In this document: positions 24,604-37,385 of the stretch, piece by piece
How positions within the stretch are numbered: position 1 is the stretch's first letter
How the letters are laid out: the number at the start of each line of letters is the position of its first letter
Assembly: GCA_023014335.1 (NCBI GenBank)
Contig: JAECYW010000019.1
Location: 124,001-188,000, forward strand
Reading direction: 5' to 3'
Source: Galerina marginata
Lineage: Eukaryota > Basidiomycota > Agaricomycetes > Agaricales > Galerinaceae
Length of the DNA stretch: 64,000 nt
Made by a program: the position numbers and the translations under genes
The notes under the pieces: generated by a model
The model's input: the letters and a program-made list of their open reading frames with translations, nothing else
Told to the model about the DNA's origin: nothing
Databases searched by the model: none

Positions 24604-25849
24604 CGTTAGGTCAGCCTTGTAAATGTCTGTTAGGCGGTTATCTTTTCCTACAAGCCAAAATTTAATGTTAGTCCATTCAACACTATTACGAAAAGAGGGA
24701 AAACATACAGTTCGCTGCTAACTGAAGTAGTTCGTCGCAGGTTAGAAATCTGCAAGCTTAGGACGTGAGATGGAAATGAGCCTAAATAGACTCGACACAC
24801 CTAGAAAGTGGGGAACCATAAAATCGGACCCTCCCTTTCTCGCAATTGATATTCGGTTCCGCCCTGGATAATTGCACCGCCTAAACGTGACCTAACGGTG
24901 GAGGTGGGAATGAGAGGTACCTGAAATATCGGGACGTTTGAGCTCAGGATTCGTAGGATCTTCTCATATATAATGCGAAATCAGGTTTAGTGTGCCAGGT
25001 CGCGTTCGTGGTGGTTGAACTCTGAGGACAAGTTAGGAGCGTCTGCAGCGAAGGAGAAAACGTCATCCGAGTTCAGGCTTGCGGGTGATGGGACATGCAG
25101 ATTGCCACGTGGGCAAAAAATTGGGCGCAGGGAAATTCGGAGATGTCATTTTAGGAGCGAGCGGGGGTTCTTGAATACCACGCGACAATCCACGCGAAAT
25201 GCCACGCGAAATTTTAGCGCGCAAATCCGTGAGAATGCAAAGTATCCTCAGGGCACCGTTAGAACACTCGCCCTAGAAGAAACGAGGAGTACTCATTTAT
25301 CAAGGCAAAAGAAAGATGACTATTTGAACGATGATTCGTCCTTCATGCTTGCTATGGAGAATGGGCAGAGGGGGTGGGTGAGTTGATGAAGGGTCAAAGT
25401 GGGAAACGAAATGATGAGAGAGGAGCTAACCGGAATCCACGGAACTTTCATAAAGACCGGACCTGCATGTCGAGCTGGTATCCAGGTGAGTGCGTACCCT
25501 GCTGGCCTGTCTCGGACTGGTAGATCATTCTCAAGCAAAAATCGGACAGGCTTCCTGGATAAATGGATGGCCTAATCCAACTGGAAGTAATTGCAAGAAC
25601 GGTCCAAGAAACAATGGCATAAATAATCTGGCGATAAAATCATAGCACGAATAATTGACGGAAACCAGAGAAAAGCAAGCAGGCAAGCGGCAAAGATGTT
25701 GGAAATGAAGTCACCTCGAATACTGTAAGGAGTGCGACATTCGTGTCGGCAAACAAAAAAAAACAAACCCAATACCTACAAAAGAAAAGAACCGTAGTAT
25801 AATGAAAGAAAAGCGGTGAAAAAGCGCACTATACGAATCATGACGCCAA
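24604..25849. other. Region between PH and J-protein genes
   Basis: Minus-strand pieces between 24604 and 24860 read well in phase with the PH gene (CDELLQLAAN, then DIYKADLTMD) and may be extra 5' exons or 5' UTR. A TATATA stretch lies near 24967-24973. The rest holds only short frames. Confidence 0.4.
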
Positions 25850-27355
25850 TTACCAAGACTTCTTCTGCTTCGCCTTGTTCCGTTGGGTTTGCTTCTTCGT
25901 CTGAGTCCTAGTCCGCTTCTTTGTCGACGCATTTTTTGGAGCCTGAACATGAGATGAAGGCGCAAATCGATTTGCCCGAGGTCGAGTCCGCATACGCTTG
26001 ACGAAATTGTGGTAGAAATTGTTACCGGGGGTATTGCCCTTGCTGTAATAACGGGTATAAATGTGGAATAGGAACCGCGGGTCGTAACGCAGCAGTTCGC
26101 CGACAATGTCCTGGAAGAAGAGCCAAATCAGTCAAATTATTCTAGGAAGATTCGAAACGCGGCGAAAGAAAAGTTCATACCTGAATGGTTTTATCATACT
26201 GCTCCTGGAAAGCCTTTCGGTCCTTGCGATTGAACTGAGCGACTTTCCTGTGAAATAAGAGTGAGATGAGTATGAACGTGCTTCCACTCTACCCTTGTGC
26301 ATAGCAGACTTGACTTACCTTAAAACCCCGGGGTGATATTCATAACCCACTGGCACACGACCACGGTTTATCCATTCGAATGTCTTTTCTGTCTTGAAAT
26401 TCAACCAAAACTCATAGAAATCCTGCGCGTAATGCTGTGCATGCGGGTCGTCATCGGGGCACCATGCAGAGTTACCACACCCGAAATCAGGGATTTGTCT
26501 AGCAGCCTCATTTCCCCACTTCAGCTCGTCATACGCCAAGCACACGAAGAGGTTTCGCAAAAGTGTGAATCGACTCTATCAGGACAGTGTAATGGCCAAC
26601 GCTAAGATGACGTCAAGAAGATACTTACCTGATCTCGCCCATTTTCCTTCCACGTCGCTTTCTCGAAGCAGAGGTTCACATAATCGCAGATGTCCCGAGC
26701 AGATATCCCTCGCGGACGTTCACGGTATGTGTTTCTCGCAATATATTCTTCCGGAATGTAACGCAATAACGGGTCGCTTGGTACCTTCTCAATCCAACCA
26801 GAGAAGAGCCACTCGAACCACCCGCTTGATGATGCTCGCGTGCCTTGAGGGTCCGGTTCCCAATAGCCCGGCACGGATTCAGACTCGCTGGGTTGCTGTG
26901 CGGGTTCTGTCGTAGGCTGATTTTCCCGTTCTTTATCATAGGCGGATCTGCTCTAAAATTGATTGGCTGCCCTCAGTACAAGGCGATTTTAAGAGTAGTC
27001 AAAGTCGCACCGAAGGATCTGACAGTGTCTAGCCACATCATTCGTGGTCAGCATTCGTCATCCAACAAACGTTACCACAGACCTCATATGCTTCTAATAC
27101 GCGAGCAAAACGTCTTGTGGCACCGTCGATATCATCAATGTTCTTGTCTGGATGCGTTTCTAATGCACGTTGACGATAGGCCCGCTATTCATTCATTGAC
27201 GTGCATGAGAGTTAAGAACATCGGTTGACGGATCGTAAAATCGTACATACCTTGACTTCATCATCAGAAGCTTCTTCTGAGATGCCTAAAATCTCGTACA
27301 AATCCAAGTTGTCAAAGTCCAAAGCGGGCTTAAGGGTTGACTCCGCTGCACCCAT
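25850..27355 (-). CDS. J-domain (DnaJ/Hsp40) co-chaperone, Jjj1/DNAJC21-like, 377 residues
   Basis: Seven exons: 27355-27251, 27184-27083, 27028-27011 (18 bases), 26952-26629, 26575-26319, 26247-26181 and 26110-25850. The J domain is at residues about 17-85: [19 protein letters not shown], the catalytic HPDK loop, EAYETLSDPS from the microexon, then SAYDKE. J domains stimulate Hsp70 ATPase through HPD. The middle part fits the Jjj1/DNAJC21 region: [38 protein letters not shown] and LLRYDPRF. Those relatives act in cytosolic 60S ribosome maturation. The zinc fingers of Jjj1 are absent; the protein ends in a lysine-rich tail ([15 protein letters not shown]), perhaps nucleic-acid or ribosome binding. 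Without the microexon helix IV of the J domain is broken, which supports it. Confidence 0.85.
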
Positions 27356-30197
27356 AGTCTTAATTGCGGTAGTTAGCGTCGAAAAAAAGACTCTGAGATC
27401 GCTGAAGCAGTGTTGAGGGTGTTTATGAGAATGAAGCGAGTATTACAGGGGCTAGACGATCATCAGCCAGCGGCGGAGGAATGTAGAAAGGCGGTCGCGA
27501 AACAACGCAATTATTATATCCGGATTCTGAAATACGGAAAGTGGCGTGAGAATCCATGTGTGTTCCCCTGAGTGCTTCAAGCTGGACATTCCCCGTTCGT
27601 GCTTATAAAATGGCCGATCGATTCACGAATAGAAAGTACCTTTGGCTGTATATCATTAGCCAAATGTTTGCTGAGAGAATTCAACAGAAGGAACGCACTT
27701 TCCTCGTATTCAAGGCCTTTCCGAATAAACCGCCAAGAGCCCAGCGAGCGCCACGTTCGATAGCAAATTATAGGACCGGAGAGGCACGACGTCCTCAAGT
27801 ATCATACCGGCTTAATTTCACTTTCCTTCCATCAACGAGCGAGCATGAGTAGACCTAATCTGAATATGGTACGTCAATATGAGAATGTCAGGGCAACCAA
27901 GACGGTGAAACTGACTACCAACGGAAGTCCACTCCTATCGGTTATAGTTTCTTCGATCCTAACCAAACGAGAGGCGGAAACGAGCCCCTGACTTTCGGAA
28001 CTGGCCAATTTAGAGGATGAAATTTTCAACTTCCCCTAGCGATCGAATGATCGACGGCTACAAATTATACGAAGGTCGTTAATGAAGAGTAAATGGTCAG
28101 ATGAAAGACGAAGGCTTGTTCTTTAATGCCTTTGCAAGAAAAAATCTCGCCTTTGCCAGCTTCGTGCTGCGTGTCTTGTCTACCAACTGAAAGCTTAATG
28201 ACGAGATTAGGTAGGAGTCAGTTTGAGAGTTTCCTGAGCGCCTTCGGTACCTGGAAAATGTGATCAGTCTCAAATGGTAAAGAAAAAGAAGTCGATTCAC
28301 TGTTACTAACACGAGGGTGGACAGGGAGTGGTGATGGATAAAGAATGCAGCGGCATGTTTGTTGTAACCTGGGACATGCCAGTGGTGAGCATATAATCGT
28401 CGCTGAAGAGAATTTAGTCACCGTCCAATGACTAGTTCAAAATCATCGGGGTCGGATTAAAAAGAAAAGTCTGCGTAAAGGCAGCGGATTGAAAGGCTGG
28501 TGACGGAATATCCCAGAACAACGGTATGATACCAAACGAGGAGGACCAGCGGACGTCAGTTAGCCCTAGAAAGTGTCATAAAATAGATAGATCTAACTCG
28601 ATCTCTCTTCCTAACACGATAAGGACCAATCTAAAGAACAAAAACTCGAGAAAGGCAAGTAGGACGAATAATTAGTGAATATATGCGGCGAAAAAGAGAG
28701 GAGGGGAGGCTTACTGGAAGGGAAAGGGAGACGACTAGTAGAAGAAGACAATATCGACAGATACAAGGGGGGTAGCCGAAGAACGCAGAACCAAAGCAGG
28801 TCGGCGTACGGGTAAAAAGAGAGAGCGCAATATATCTAAGAGAAGGCGATAAAGCCCATCGCCTCCAAGATTCCAGCAAGATTCGCAGCAGTTTCACTGA
28901 AGCGAGGAAATTTTTGCCAGAACTCGATAAGCAATTGATCAAGAGGATAAGACCGGTATCCTAGATCAGAGGCGTTGAGCAGTGTTAAGAAGATGTCGCA
29001 AACCAAAAAGGAAAGCTCGTGCTGCTCCAAAGCGACGATGACGACGAGGCATAGAACGCGAAAAAACTCGGTGACCCTTCCTCTATTGACGGGGCTCCGG
29101 GCAGCAACCACAGTGATGTGAGGTCATGGAAGAGGTTAAGCGTTAAAGAAAAAGAAGGAAATTGAAAGAGAGAAAGGGAGAATGAAAGGATGGAAACACA
29201 CGACGAAGGAACAACGGAATTCAGGCGTACCTGTGCTCATATAATCAACAATCCACCTCAGCCCAACAACATCCTAACGTCAACTCTCTATATCTGGCTC
29301 ATCTGCCGCCGTCTTCAGGTATCGACTGCGCGGGGCTCCTGGTCGCAGAAGGCAGGCCCAGAGGTGCTGGCGCCGATCGCGCCAATGTACCTGGCGACGT
29401 CCTTAGAGGCGGAGAGGGCGGGCTTCCATGTACCTGTAAATCTTCGGTAATCATTAATCATTCCCAACTTCGGATCCTGGGCGATGGTAATCCGAGTTCA
29501 AGAGAACTAGTTTTAAGCGTAGCGATTCGCGTCGTGATGATAGTATCGTCCCGTCGAGAGGAAGTGGCCGCGAGAGAGAAAGAAGCGTTCCCTAGAGACT
29601 AGGTAAGTGCTGTCGACAAGCGTTCTCCCTATCGATCCGAAGTGAATAAAGACTGAAGGCAAAAAAAATACTAGTGCTCACGCGCTCACGAGTCACGATG
29701 CTGCATCCAAGCTGCATCCCAAAATTTCAAGCCGTCGGGCCTACAAGATGGGGTCAAAACGACGGTGTTCAAGGCATCAAGTGAAGTTGAAAACATTCGG
29801 GACTTGCAATAGGGAAAATCAAGTCATCAAAGGATGAGTCGCACTCGGAAGTGGTTGTTGTTTGAAAGAGTCTGCTGAAAATTGGTTCCGCTCCGAACGG
29901 CCCGAAGCATCTGGACTCCGGCCTACCTTCAACCTCCCGGTGATATCCGACCGTGTTCTGTGCATGGCGAATTTTCAAGGATGAATATACGGCTTCGAAA
30001 AAATACAGAGCAACTAGCCGACTCTGAAGGAACAGGGGCCCATTTTTATACTACCGAACGAATTAACGCCTAAAAGTTCTGCTTTGAGTTTGTTCAACTT
30101 CTTTGAAATCGTTGAAGTCTCTGGAAATATACTACTTCACCGAACTGTAATGCACTCTATATCTGGTCTACATTAAAAACATTGCACCACGGTATAT
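27356..30197. other. Long stretch without a supportable gene
   Basis: Several frames of 60-100 codons on both strands, none with a domain I recognise. The best minus-strand frame (29111-28836) is hydrophobic in part (FFRVLCLVVIVALEQHE) but has no splice partners I could find. Purine-rich on the plus strand around 28600-28850 and 29110-29200. Confidence 0.45.
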
Positions 30198-31455
30198 TTA
30201 TGTCTCATCCCACCCCGGAAAATAGGGATCCTCATCCAAGGTTCTCTCTTTCCAGTCCTTCGGCACCCATCCTTTATCCTCCTGCTCTTTCGCCCACAAA
30301 TCCAACGCGGGTAGAACTACGTGTTCGACATGATGAGTCGCTTTATAATCTAAGTAAGGCTTCTTTGCCTCACGTAAGATCCTAGCTAACAACCTTGGGA
30401 TATAAGGCTCGTTCCTGAAATCTTCCACCGGCGTAAATAAGGCTTTGAAGTTAAAGACGATAGCCCGGGATTTCGGGAGACGCCGCAGCGTCTGCCAGTC
30501 CACTCTCAAAAATACATCCTTTGGTTCGAGGTTTGGCAGTTGCTTCTCGCGAAAGCTGAAGTGCGAGTCACCAGGTTGTGAATAAAGCAGTTGACCTATC
30601 TCGAGACTCCAGGACCCTCTTTGGATAGGCTTTTCGCAGGGCATATTCGTAAAATACCTAAAAAACCGTTCAATTTGAATTAATATTCATGTTTCTAAAA
30701 CATACCTGTCCATGGACGACTGCATTTTCTCTTTGTAATCAGGAACTGGGCCGTGAACTTCGTGCAGCGGCTTTCCCATTTTCTCTGCGAGTCTCCAGCC
30801 AACAGCGGAGCACGACACCGCGGCGCGTAGAACATACAACCCGGTGCTCTTATCCTCCTGCACGATGAGAAAGTCCTCCGGGACATGGTCAAGAAGGAAC
30901 TCGAGAGGATTGACGACCTTCGTGTTCGATGAAATACCAAGGATTCGATTGTGAAAGATCCCAGACCTCCAGTCAACCTGGAACTGATTGGGATATCGCG
31001 CGCAGAGAAACTGGATGACCATTTCCATGAGTTCCTTGCATGCCGAACCGCTTCCTGATAGCATGTCGATGATTGCTTTCCCATGGTCCGCGTACAGCCG
31101 CTTGCGCTGCGCGATTCGTTCGCGATAGGTGGACTCGAGCTCTATCCACCAGTCAGGCTCCATTTTCTTCAAGGCTAATCCAAATTCGTGATAGTAAGCC
31201 AATATCGGTTGGTTAGGTTGAGATATACGCACCCATATTCTGGTGGTACTCCCATCGAAATGGACGATAAGGCCTAGGTTTTGCCTTATCAATATCAAAG
31301 TCCCATAGCGGAGTAGGCAGAGAAACGCCGGATAGCTTGAAATAGTCGGGTGGTCCGGAGGTGATATAGTGCCGAAATATCTTGTAGATGGTCAGAAAGA
31401 CAGAAAGAACAAAAGCCAAGTAGTACAAGAGCGGCTCAAGTTCAGTCATGGTCAT
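30198..31455 (-). CDS. DUF3445 / heme-dependent oxidative N-demethylase alpha-like protein, 383 residues
   Basis: Three exons: 31455-31233, 31174-30706 and 30657-30198, introns 58 and 48 bases. Residues about 9-27 form a membrane helix (LLYYLAFVLSVFLTIYKIF), so the protein is probably anchored in a membrane with the catalytic part outside it. The family marks are PYRPFRWEYHQNM, then MEPDWWIELESTYRERIAQR, FLLDHVPEDFLIVQE, and the strong C-terminal block FLRVDWQTLRRLPKSRAIVF, KALFTPVEDF, PYIPRLLARIL. In the characterised bacterial system the alpha subunit binds heme and oxidises methylamines together with other subunits. Fungal members stand alone and are poorly studied. The substrate is unknown, and the enzymatic role is inferred from the family only. 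Confidence 0.78.
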
Positions 31456-32401
31456 GGTGAATGAGAGTGCGTGGGGTGCGAATATTTGCTACAAGCAACG
31501 GGCGGTTTCCACCACATAGTTAGATCTAGACAGGGGTGAGAAGGAAGACAATTCTTTGTTGTGGGGGTACGAGCGATCCCTGCTAATTAATCCCCGGAGG
31601 TCACGTTGTGCAGCCACAAATAGGAACAGAGCTTCCAGAGAGATAAGCTGCTCTTTGCAGGTCCCATATTCATAGTTCATCTGATATATCACAGTTGTAC
31701 AGTAGTTTTCGAGCATTACGGACCCTGACGGAGGAGAGAGCATGGAGAGCGACAGTTTGAGAAACGCAAGAGACAACCTTGTGAAGTTGAGGCTGTGGGG
31801 CAAATATTCAATCTCAGTGATCTAATCTAATCTTTGTCTAATCTGGAGTTATTGCGTCTTCGTTCGTAAATCATCGGACTGAGAATACAATGAAGAGCAC
31901 ATCCGAGAAGCTATTAACCCCGTTGCGGATATTCGTATCAGACAGCCTTTGGTCTGTATACCGGCACAATTCCTTCAAACCCAAGGGTATTACGAGGAAT
32001 TCCGAAAGGAAGCCTTCACAAACTTATGCAAGCGTTCTTACAAGACAACAACGAGGAACTTGAGCGGCTAAGTATGCAGAAACATTTTTTTCCCGTGTTT
32101 CAGAGAAGCCGTAAGTAGTTTCATGGTTACCTCCCACTGGAAGTCTCTTGTTTTTTCTCGGTAAAACAGCTCGTAAGCGCGAACTGACAACTGGCAGAAT
32201 GAAATATAACAGTTTCCACTAATTGGGAGTGACCGAAAACATGTCGGCGAACTCACGCTGTCCCATCGCTTCACACATCGGGTCGATTTACCCTTCCATG
32301 TCTGGAGGTATAAATTCTGTAGGAGTTGGTACTCAGAGAAAACGACCAGCAAAATTCCCCGACTCCTCCTGCAGGCCTCCTGTCCCAGTACTTCGACCTC
32401 A
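31456..32401. other. Divergent intergenic region
   Basis: Between the minus-strand demethylase-like gene and the plus-strand secreted gene. Minus-strand frames at 31489-31803 and 32068-32433 have no recognised domain. Probably holds both promoters. Confidence 0.45.
32309..32314 (+). promoter_or_regulatory. TATA-box-like element
   Basis: TATAAA about 90 bases before the ATG at 32402. Confidence 0.4.
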
Positions 32402-32946
32402 ATGTTGCTGAAATTTAGGTATGTCGTTTTCACTTCTATCGCTATGCATGTTTTCTAAATAAATACCAGCCTTCTCACTGCGCTCACTCCACTGGTGACC
32501 GCCCTCTTGGTTAGCGTCCCAAAAAACCAGATAGCCCTTGGCGAAGCGGTCACCTTCACATGGGATTTCACACCAAATGTCGATCCGTACGTTTCATCAT
32601 CGCTGTAGCCGCTGCAGATTTTTAATTGCTGACCTCGTCCGAGTTTAGCACGATTTTTTCTTTGGCTCTCATAAACCAGGACCAAAACACGAAGTATGTT
32701 CTCTCAGACAACATCGACAGCACGACTGGACAAGTTACCTTAGCGATGCCAATTTTCATCCCAGTCGGGTAAGCGCTCGGAAGCTAATTATGCAGATTGT
32801 TTGCTAAGACGAATTGGCGATCGTCTAGAGATAATTATATTTTCGAAGCATCACGCGTTTTCGAGACTATTGGTATCATTCACATTGGTCCTGGAGACGC
32901 TTCCTTGACCAATACTGGGGCTCCACCAACTGTACCGACTCACTAA
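32402..32946 (+). CDS. Small secreted Kre9/Knh1-like protein, 123 residues
   Basis: Four exons in phase: 32402-32418 (17 bases), 32470-32586, 32649-32768 and 32829-32946, introns 51, 62 and 60 bases. The first two exons join to give a clean signal peptide (MLLKFSLLTALTPLVTALLV). The mature part is one beta-sandwich-like domain: ALGEAVTFTWDFTP, IFSLALINQD, VTLAMPIFIPVGDNYIFEA. This resembles the Kre9/Knh1 N-terminal Ig-like domain found in fungal cell-wall and GPI-anchored proteins. It stops after a short Thr/Pro tail, without the long Ser/Thr stalk and GPI signal of larger members, so it is probably freely secreted. A cell-wall role is an inference from the fold. None of the open frames in the region is longer than an exon, so naive gene callers could miss it. 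Confidence 0.75.
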
Positions 32947-33642
32947 ACTACGAACAGATGTCCAGTATTTAAATTCGATTGGACCATGCAAGGCGGCTCT
33001 ATTCACCCCATATACCTTTTGCGTAAATAGATTGACAGTCTGCGTTTAGAGTAAAAAAAGTGAGGTTTACACTGGAATCCCGATAGCATCCGCGAGCTGA
33101 ATGCCGAAGTGATTAAAATGGCAGGTTTGAATAAAGAATAGGCGGGAATGCCTTTGAAATGAGAATAGCTCAAGTAGACAGCGGCTACATCCGGGACCAG
33201 GCTGTCTTTATATATAGAAGAACACTGCGCTGCGTTGGTGAGAAAGGCGAAGCCTGTGATGTTGAACAAGGAAACAGGAGCACAGCAAATGAACTTATGT
33301 ATACCCAGCGCTGAGTACTGCGACGAACAGCCACTGAACTGGTTGCGATTTCCGCGTACATCAGCATGGAAATAAAGCCAGTTAAATTTGGCGTGGTCAT
33401 GTCCGTTAACGCCTATTGATAAGGCTGAAAGAATATAGCAACGTCGAGGCTGACGTTTTCGGAAACGCTAGACACGTTTGTTCCACGTATGTTATCAGCA
33501 TATTTAGTTCTTCCACAGTCCCATAAGAAGCTGTGTCTAGAACCTGATATTGTCTCTCCTTCTCCTTCTCGCAATTGCCAGCAACTTCTCCTCGAAAACC
33601 CGCCTCACGTTCCTCCGATAAATTTCATTCTCGCCGTAATAA
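32947..33642. other. Intergenic region, no gene seen
   Basis: Only short minus-strand frames (33003-33269, 33185-33400) with no domain. Confidence 0.45.
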
Positions 33643-34514
33643 ATGGCGGAATCAGCTGCTCCTCTCGATGACGCTACTCACAGAAATAATCAACTTGAAG
33701 GGCCGGCCCACCTTCCCGCTAGAAGGACGTCGACCTTGAAGAAACTCATAGCTATTAGTCTCGTGCTATCCATCCTTACCGTCGCTATACTTATAGCAAA
33801 TTATATCATCATCAACCATGCGCCGTTTATTCGTACTAGATGGGGTACTCAGCAATCATCTAGGGCACTCGCAATAATCGTACGTACCAAGGCCAGCAGG
33901 CCAAGCACTGCCCGTAAATATTTGAATGACGAAACCTACTAGGCATTCGTAGTAGTCATCGTCTCCGCCTTCAATGTTCTCGTCAAAATTCCAAACCTGC
34001 TCAACATGGTCGTCGATATCGTGCTCGCGATATGCCTTATAGAGTGGACGTTCGGCCTCATTGTTAGCTTCCCCAGCAGTGACTGGTGCACTCCATGGGG
34101 AAGCGGTCCGAACCAGCAACCGGATCCGAAATGTGAAGACTGGAAGTTGACCGTAATAATTTTAACGGGGATCGCTGCTGGCTTAGGAGGTATACTGGGG
34201 TACGTCTTTTCTCTCCGCGTATAAATCATGCTGCACGAAACGATCACCGGAAGGGTATTCACGAAAACAAAAGGATCACTTACTGACTCTCGTTCAATAG
34301 CATTATTCAGATCAGTCTGTTGGTCCTTCGAGGCGCCGCAATTTTCAGAACTAAATTTTGGAAGATACCGGCCGCTTGGTCCATTCCTACCGGACAGATT
34401 AGTTTCCAGATCAGTCTGAAGGTCGTAGGAGAGGAGGATGGGATAACTGCAGGCCGTGAGGAACAAAGTGCCGAGGTCAATTCTGGGTCAGGACACGGGC
34501 CGTTATACCTGTAG
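33643..34514 (+). CDS. MAESA-family membrane protein, copy A (235 residues)
   Basis: First of four tandem paralogues. Exons 33643-33879, 33943-34199 and 34301-34514 (237, 257, 214 bases); introns 63 and 101. No known domain recognised. Predicted layout: hydrophilic N terminus beginning MAESAAPL, helix 1 around residues 38-57 (IAISLVLSILTVAILIANYI), helices 2-3 in exon 2 (VVVIVSAFNVLVKI, IVLAICLIEWTFGLIV), a loop with two conserved cysteines (DWCTPWG and PDPKCEDWKL) that could form a disulfide, helix 4 crossing the exon 2/3 border (TGIAAGLGGILG, then IIQISLLVLRG), and a C-terminal tail with FWKIPAAWSIPTGQIS ending GHGPLYL. Function unknown. Intron 2 is about 30 bases longer than in copy B. Confidence 0.75.
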
Positions 34515-35844
34515 CCAAAGAATGAATGAAATACGGAATAAAACTGTACATGAGTGAAAATTCAATAAAGGGAAGGAAAGACGTGCCAAGAAGTCCAGTG
34601 AAGGAGCTGGCATATGTTCTTATGAAGTGAAAAGTTGCAGAAAGCAAAATAAGGCGAGAAAATAACAAAGCCCAGCGCCTAACCTATGAATATGCTTAGG
34701 ACATCATTGAAAATAGACACAGATGGGGAAGACGACTGACGGGCACCAATAGAGTGGCAGAGATACCACGAGGATCCGGATGAAAATCAGACGTTCAACC
34801 ATAGGCTATCGCTGAACGCCGGGTCTGTGTCACCTGGTTAAAATAAGGCGAATCGAGTACTTCAAGCTTCAAGACCGAAAGCTTTGAGGCAAGATGGCTA
34901 ATGGCCATAAGCAACACCCGCTAGCATTTACCATTCAGTGAGGTGAATTCCTAATCGCACAAGATTGTGATCGTCAAGTATTCAAACAAATAAAGTTTCG
35001 CGATATAGAAGGATTGGCCTGACTTCTCTAAAAGGTTTTTCCAAGAATTTGACGGTGCCGCGGACATATGTGGATCTACGTGGAGGCATTCAAGGCCTCC
35101 GAGTCGAGTATCTGCAAATATCACAATCCAGTGACATTCATGCATCCACCGCTTTTGATATCCCGCTTCTAGGTAAGAGGCTGCATCTTGCAACACCTTA
35201 CGATATCCAAATAAGACGAGTACATAAATGACCGAAGCATAAGAATTCCGTTGCCAAAGTTTGTCAAAGAGAGTGGTTTTCTAGGCGTCGGCAACGAGGA
35301 CCGAGTTAGAGTAATGAAAAAGCTGCCAGGAGTCACTGCCCTGTCTTTCAGAAAGAATGAAGAACCCGAGGGGCAAGTGCGAGTCCCAGTTTCTAAAGTC
35401 GGGTTCAAGTGACCGCACGTTTACCTAACGTTCTGGCCCAATCACCGCCGAAGGTCGAGGAGCGTGGCAGGATGTGAGCGCGTGACAGATGCAGTGATAT
35501 TTGGCTGGCTTTTAGGGCACGGGCACCTAGAACTAGAGTCTGATTGAATTTAAATGGAGACTCATACGGAAGTTCGTACTTGCCATGGTATACATAATGT
35601 GGAGGTCAGTGGACGTGAGGTGTAGGTGAACAGGAATAAGGTTGGCGAAGATGGGATCAATATCACAACGTGTCGTTGATGCCTGTCTCGTGATGCGCAT
35701 ATTGGGGGTAAATTACCCGCAGTCGCTTGTAAGTATGTATCTGTTGTTGCCCCTTCCCATCCTTATCCACTTCCCTTTAACGCAGGCTGTTCTTCGACAA
35801 CCGACATAACCCAAGCAACTCTACCTTCAGTTTTTATTCACTAA
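34515..35844. other. Spacer between paralogues A and B
   Basis: About 1.3 kb. The minus-strand frame 35169-35408 and others show no domain. Probably promoter and terminator DNA of the array, possibly with remnants. Confidence 0.45.
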
Positions 35845-36677
35845 ATGGCGGAATCGGCACCCCTTCTCGAAGAACATCGTGACGAATTTGAAGCACAGAC
35901 CAATGTCTCGTCCGAAAAGGCCCCTCTGCCCTTCTATTTTAAAGTCCTCACAATCATTACTTTTGTGTTCTCTGTTGTTACCCTCGGTTTGCTCATCGCG
36001 GACCACATTATCATCAGACACGCACCATTCAATGGTTACACCTGGTCCGCTCAGGACGCCACTAAGGGACTTGGAAAATTTGTATGTATTCCAACCTAAC
36101 ATTGCCTACGAGTATCTAACACGAATTAGGTATTTGTTTCCGTTATTTTCTCCTCTATCAATCTTCTAGTCAACTTCCCGATCCCACTCAACCTTATCCT
36201 CGATATTGTTCTTGCTTCGGGTATCATCTCATGGGTATTCCGCCTCATCGACGCCTTTCCAACCGAGTGGTGTCGTAATCCGTTTCCACGTCCCGGTGTC
36301 CCATACCCAGAACCGCATCCGAAATGCCAAGACTGGACATTAGTTGTGAAGATCTTGACCGGAATCGCTGCTGGGCTGGGAGGAATCCTTGGGTATGTTC
36401 GTTCTCCCGTGCCTTATTTGTTACATTCGCACCGAGAGCAAATCCTGATTGACCATCCAATAGCCTCGTTTATATCACTCTGCTGGTACTTCGAAGCGTT
36501 GCACTTATCAGATCCAAGTTTTGGAAGCGTCCCATCGCCTTGAATTTCCCAACTGGCAAGATCTCCTTGGAAATCAGTTTGAAGCTCTTGCGGCAGGAAA
36601 GCGGGCCAGGCGGGAATGCTGGAGAGCAAAGCGCCGAGGCGAGTTCGTCGACAACTCATGGCCCGGTGTATTTGTAG
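35845..36677 (+). CDS. MAESA-family membrane protein, copy B (237 residues)
   Basis: Exons 35845-36081, 36130-36392 and 36464-36677 (237, 263, 214 bases); introns 48 and 71. Begins MAESAPLLEEH. Helix 1 is ITFVFSVVTLGLLIADHIII. The cysteine loop is longer and proline-rich (EWCRNPFPRPGVPYPEP, then KCQDWTL). The TGIAAGLGGILG motif at the end of exon 2 and the C-terminal FWKRPIALNFPTGKISLEI are kept; it ends HGPVYL. The identical length of exons 1 and 3 to copies A and C, and the six-base difference in exon 2, show in-frame divergence under selection, meaning a working gene. Function unknown. Confidence 0.77.
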
Positions 36678-37385
36678 CGCCTCGACAATGACTATGCGAC
36701 CAATTTTGCCCAACGTGATGAGTAGATAACAACAGTTATAGTTTGCATCGCCAAAATTACATTTCGAGAACGAGGAAATAGATCGCGTCAGCTGCGGGCG
36801 ATGTAATTCCTGTAAAGATTTTTCAAGAACTTGACTAATTGATCGTCGATCAGGGGAACAGTTCGTCGGTAGAGCAGAGCATTACTCAGGCTGGGAAGTG
36901 TCAAGTTCAGAGTGAGACTAAATTTGCGGCTTAGCTACCACCAAGCACCACATTTAGTTGGTGGAAACCACAAAGCCCACCATGTCGACCAACTGATGGA
37001 ACAGAAGCGAGCGTCGCAAATAATCATACTGCCAAAGAAAAGCTGCGACATCCATTTCTGTCCGACTGATGATATATTTTGGTCAATTAAACGCTATTAC
37101 CGCACCAAGGGAGCTTACATTAAAAAGCCTTGAAACCCTAGTCTATAATTATTTCTCGAAAGTGTATCAGCGCCGACGTTACGGTATTCTTCCAACTTAG
37201 TCAAGTGGCGTTCACGAAGGTTGTCATCCCTGTTTCACGTTCGTTGTTGGTGTATCGCTTCTTGCGCAGTCCTTAAAAGATGCTTGGAATCTCTAGTAAC
37301 GTATCTCCTCCCCTGTCTTGACGCCTGCTTTGAAATCCTCTTCAGTGATACAACATTGAGGATCTGCTACCCATCTCCACCCCCC
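36678..37385. other. Spacer between paralogues B and C
   Basis: About 0.7 kb, no supportable gene. The open frame that runs into copy C from 37221 lies upstream of the family start and is probably 5' UTR. Confidence 0.45.

Noticed and set aside
25015..25386. 123-codon plus-strand frame upstream of the J-protein 3' end
   Set aside because: No domain, and no relation to neighbouring exons; likely chance.
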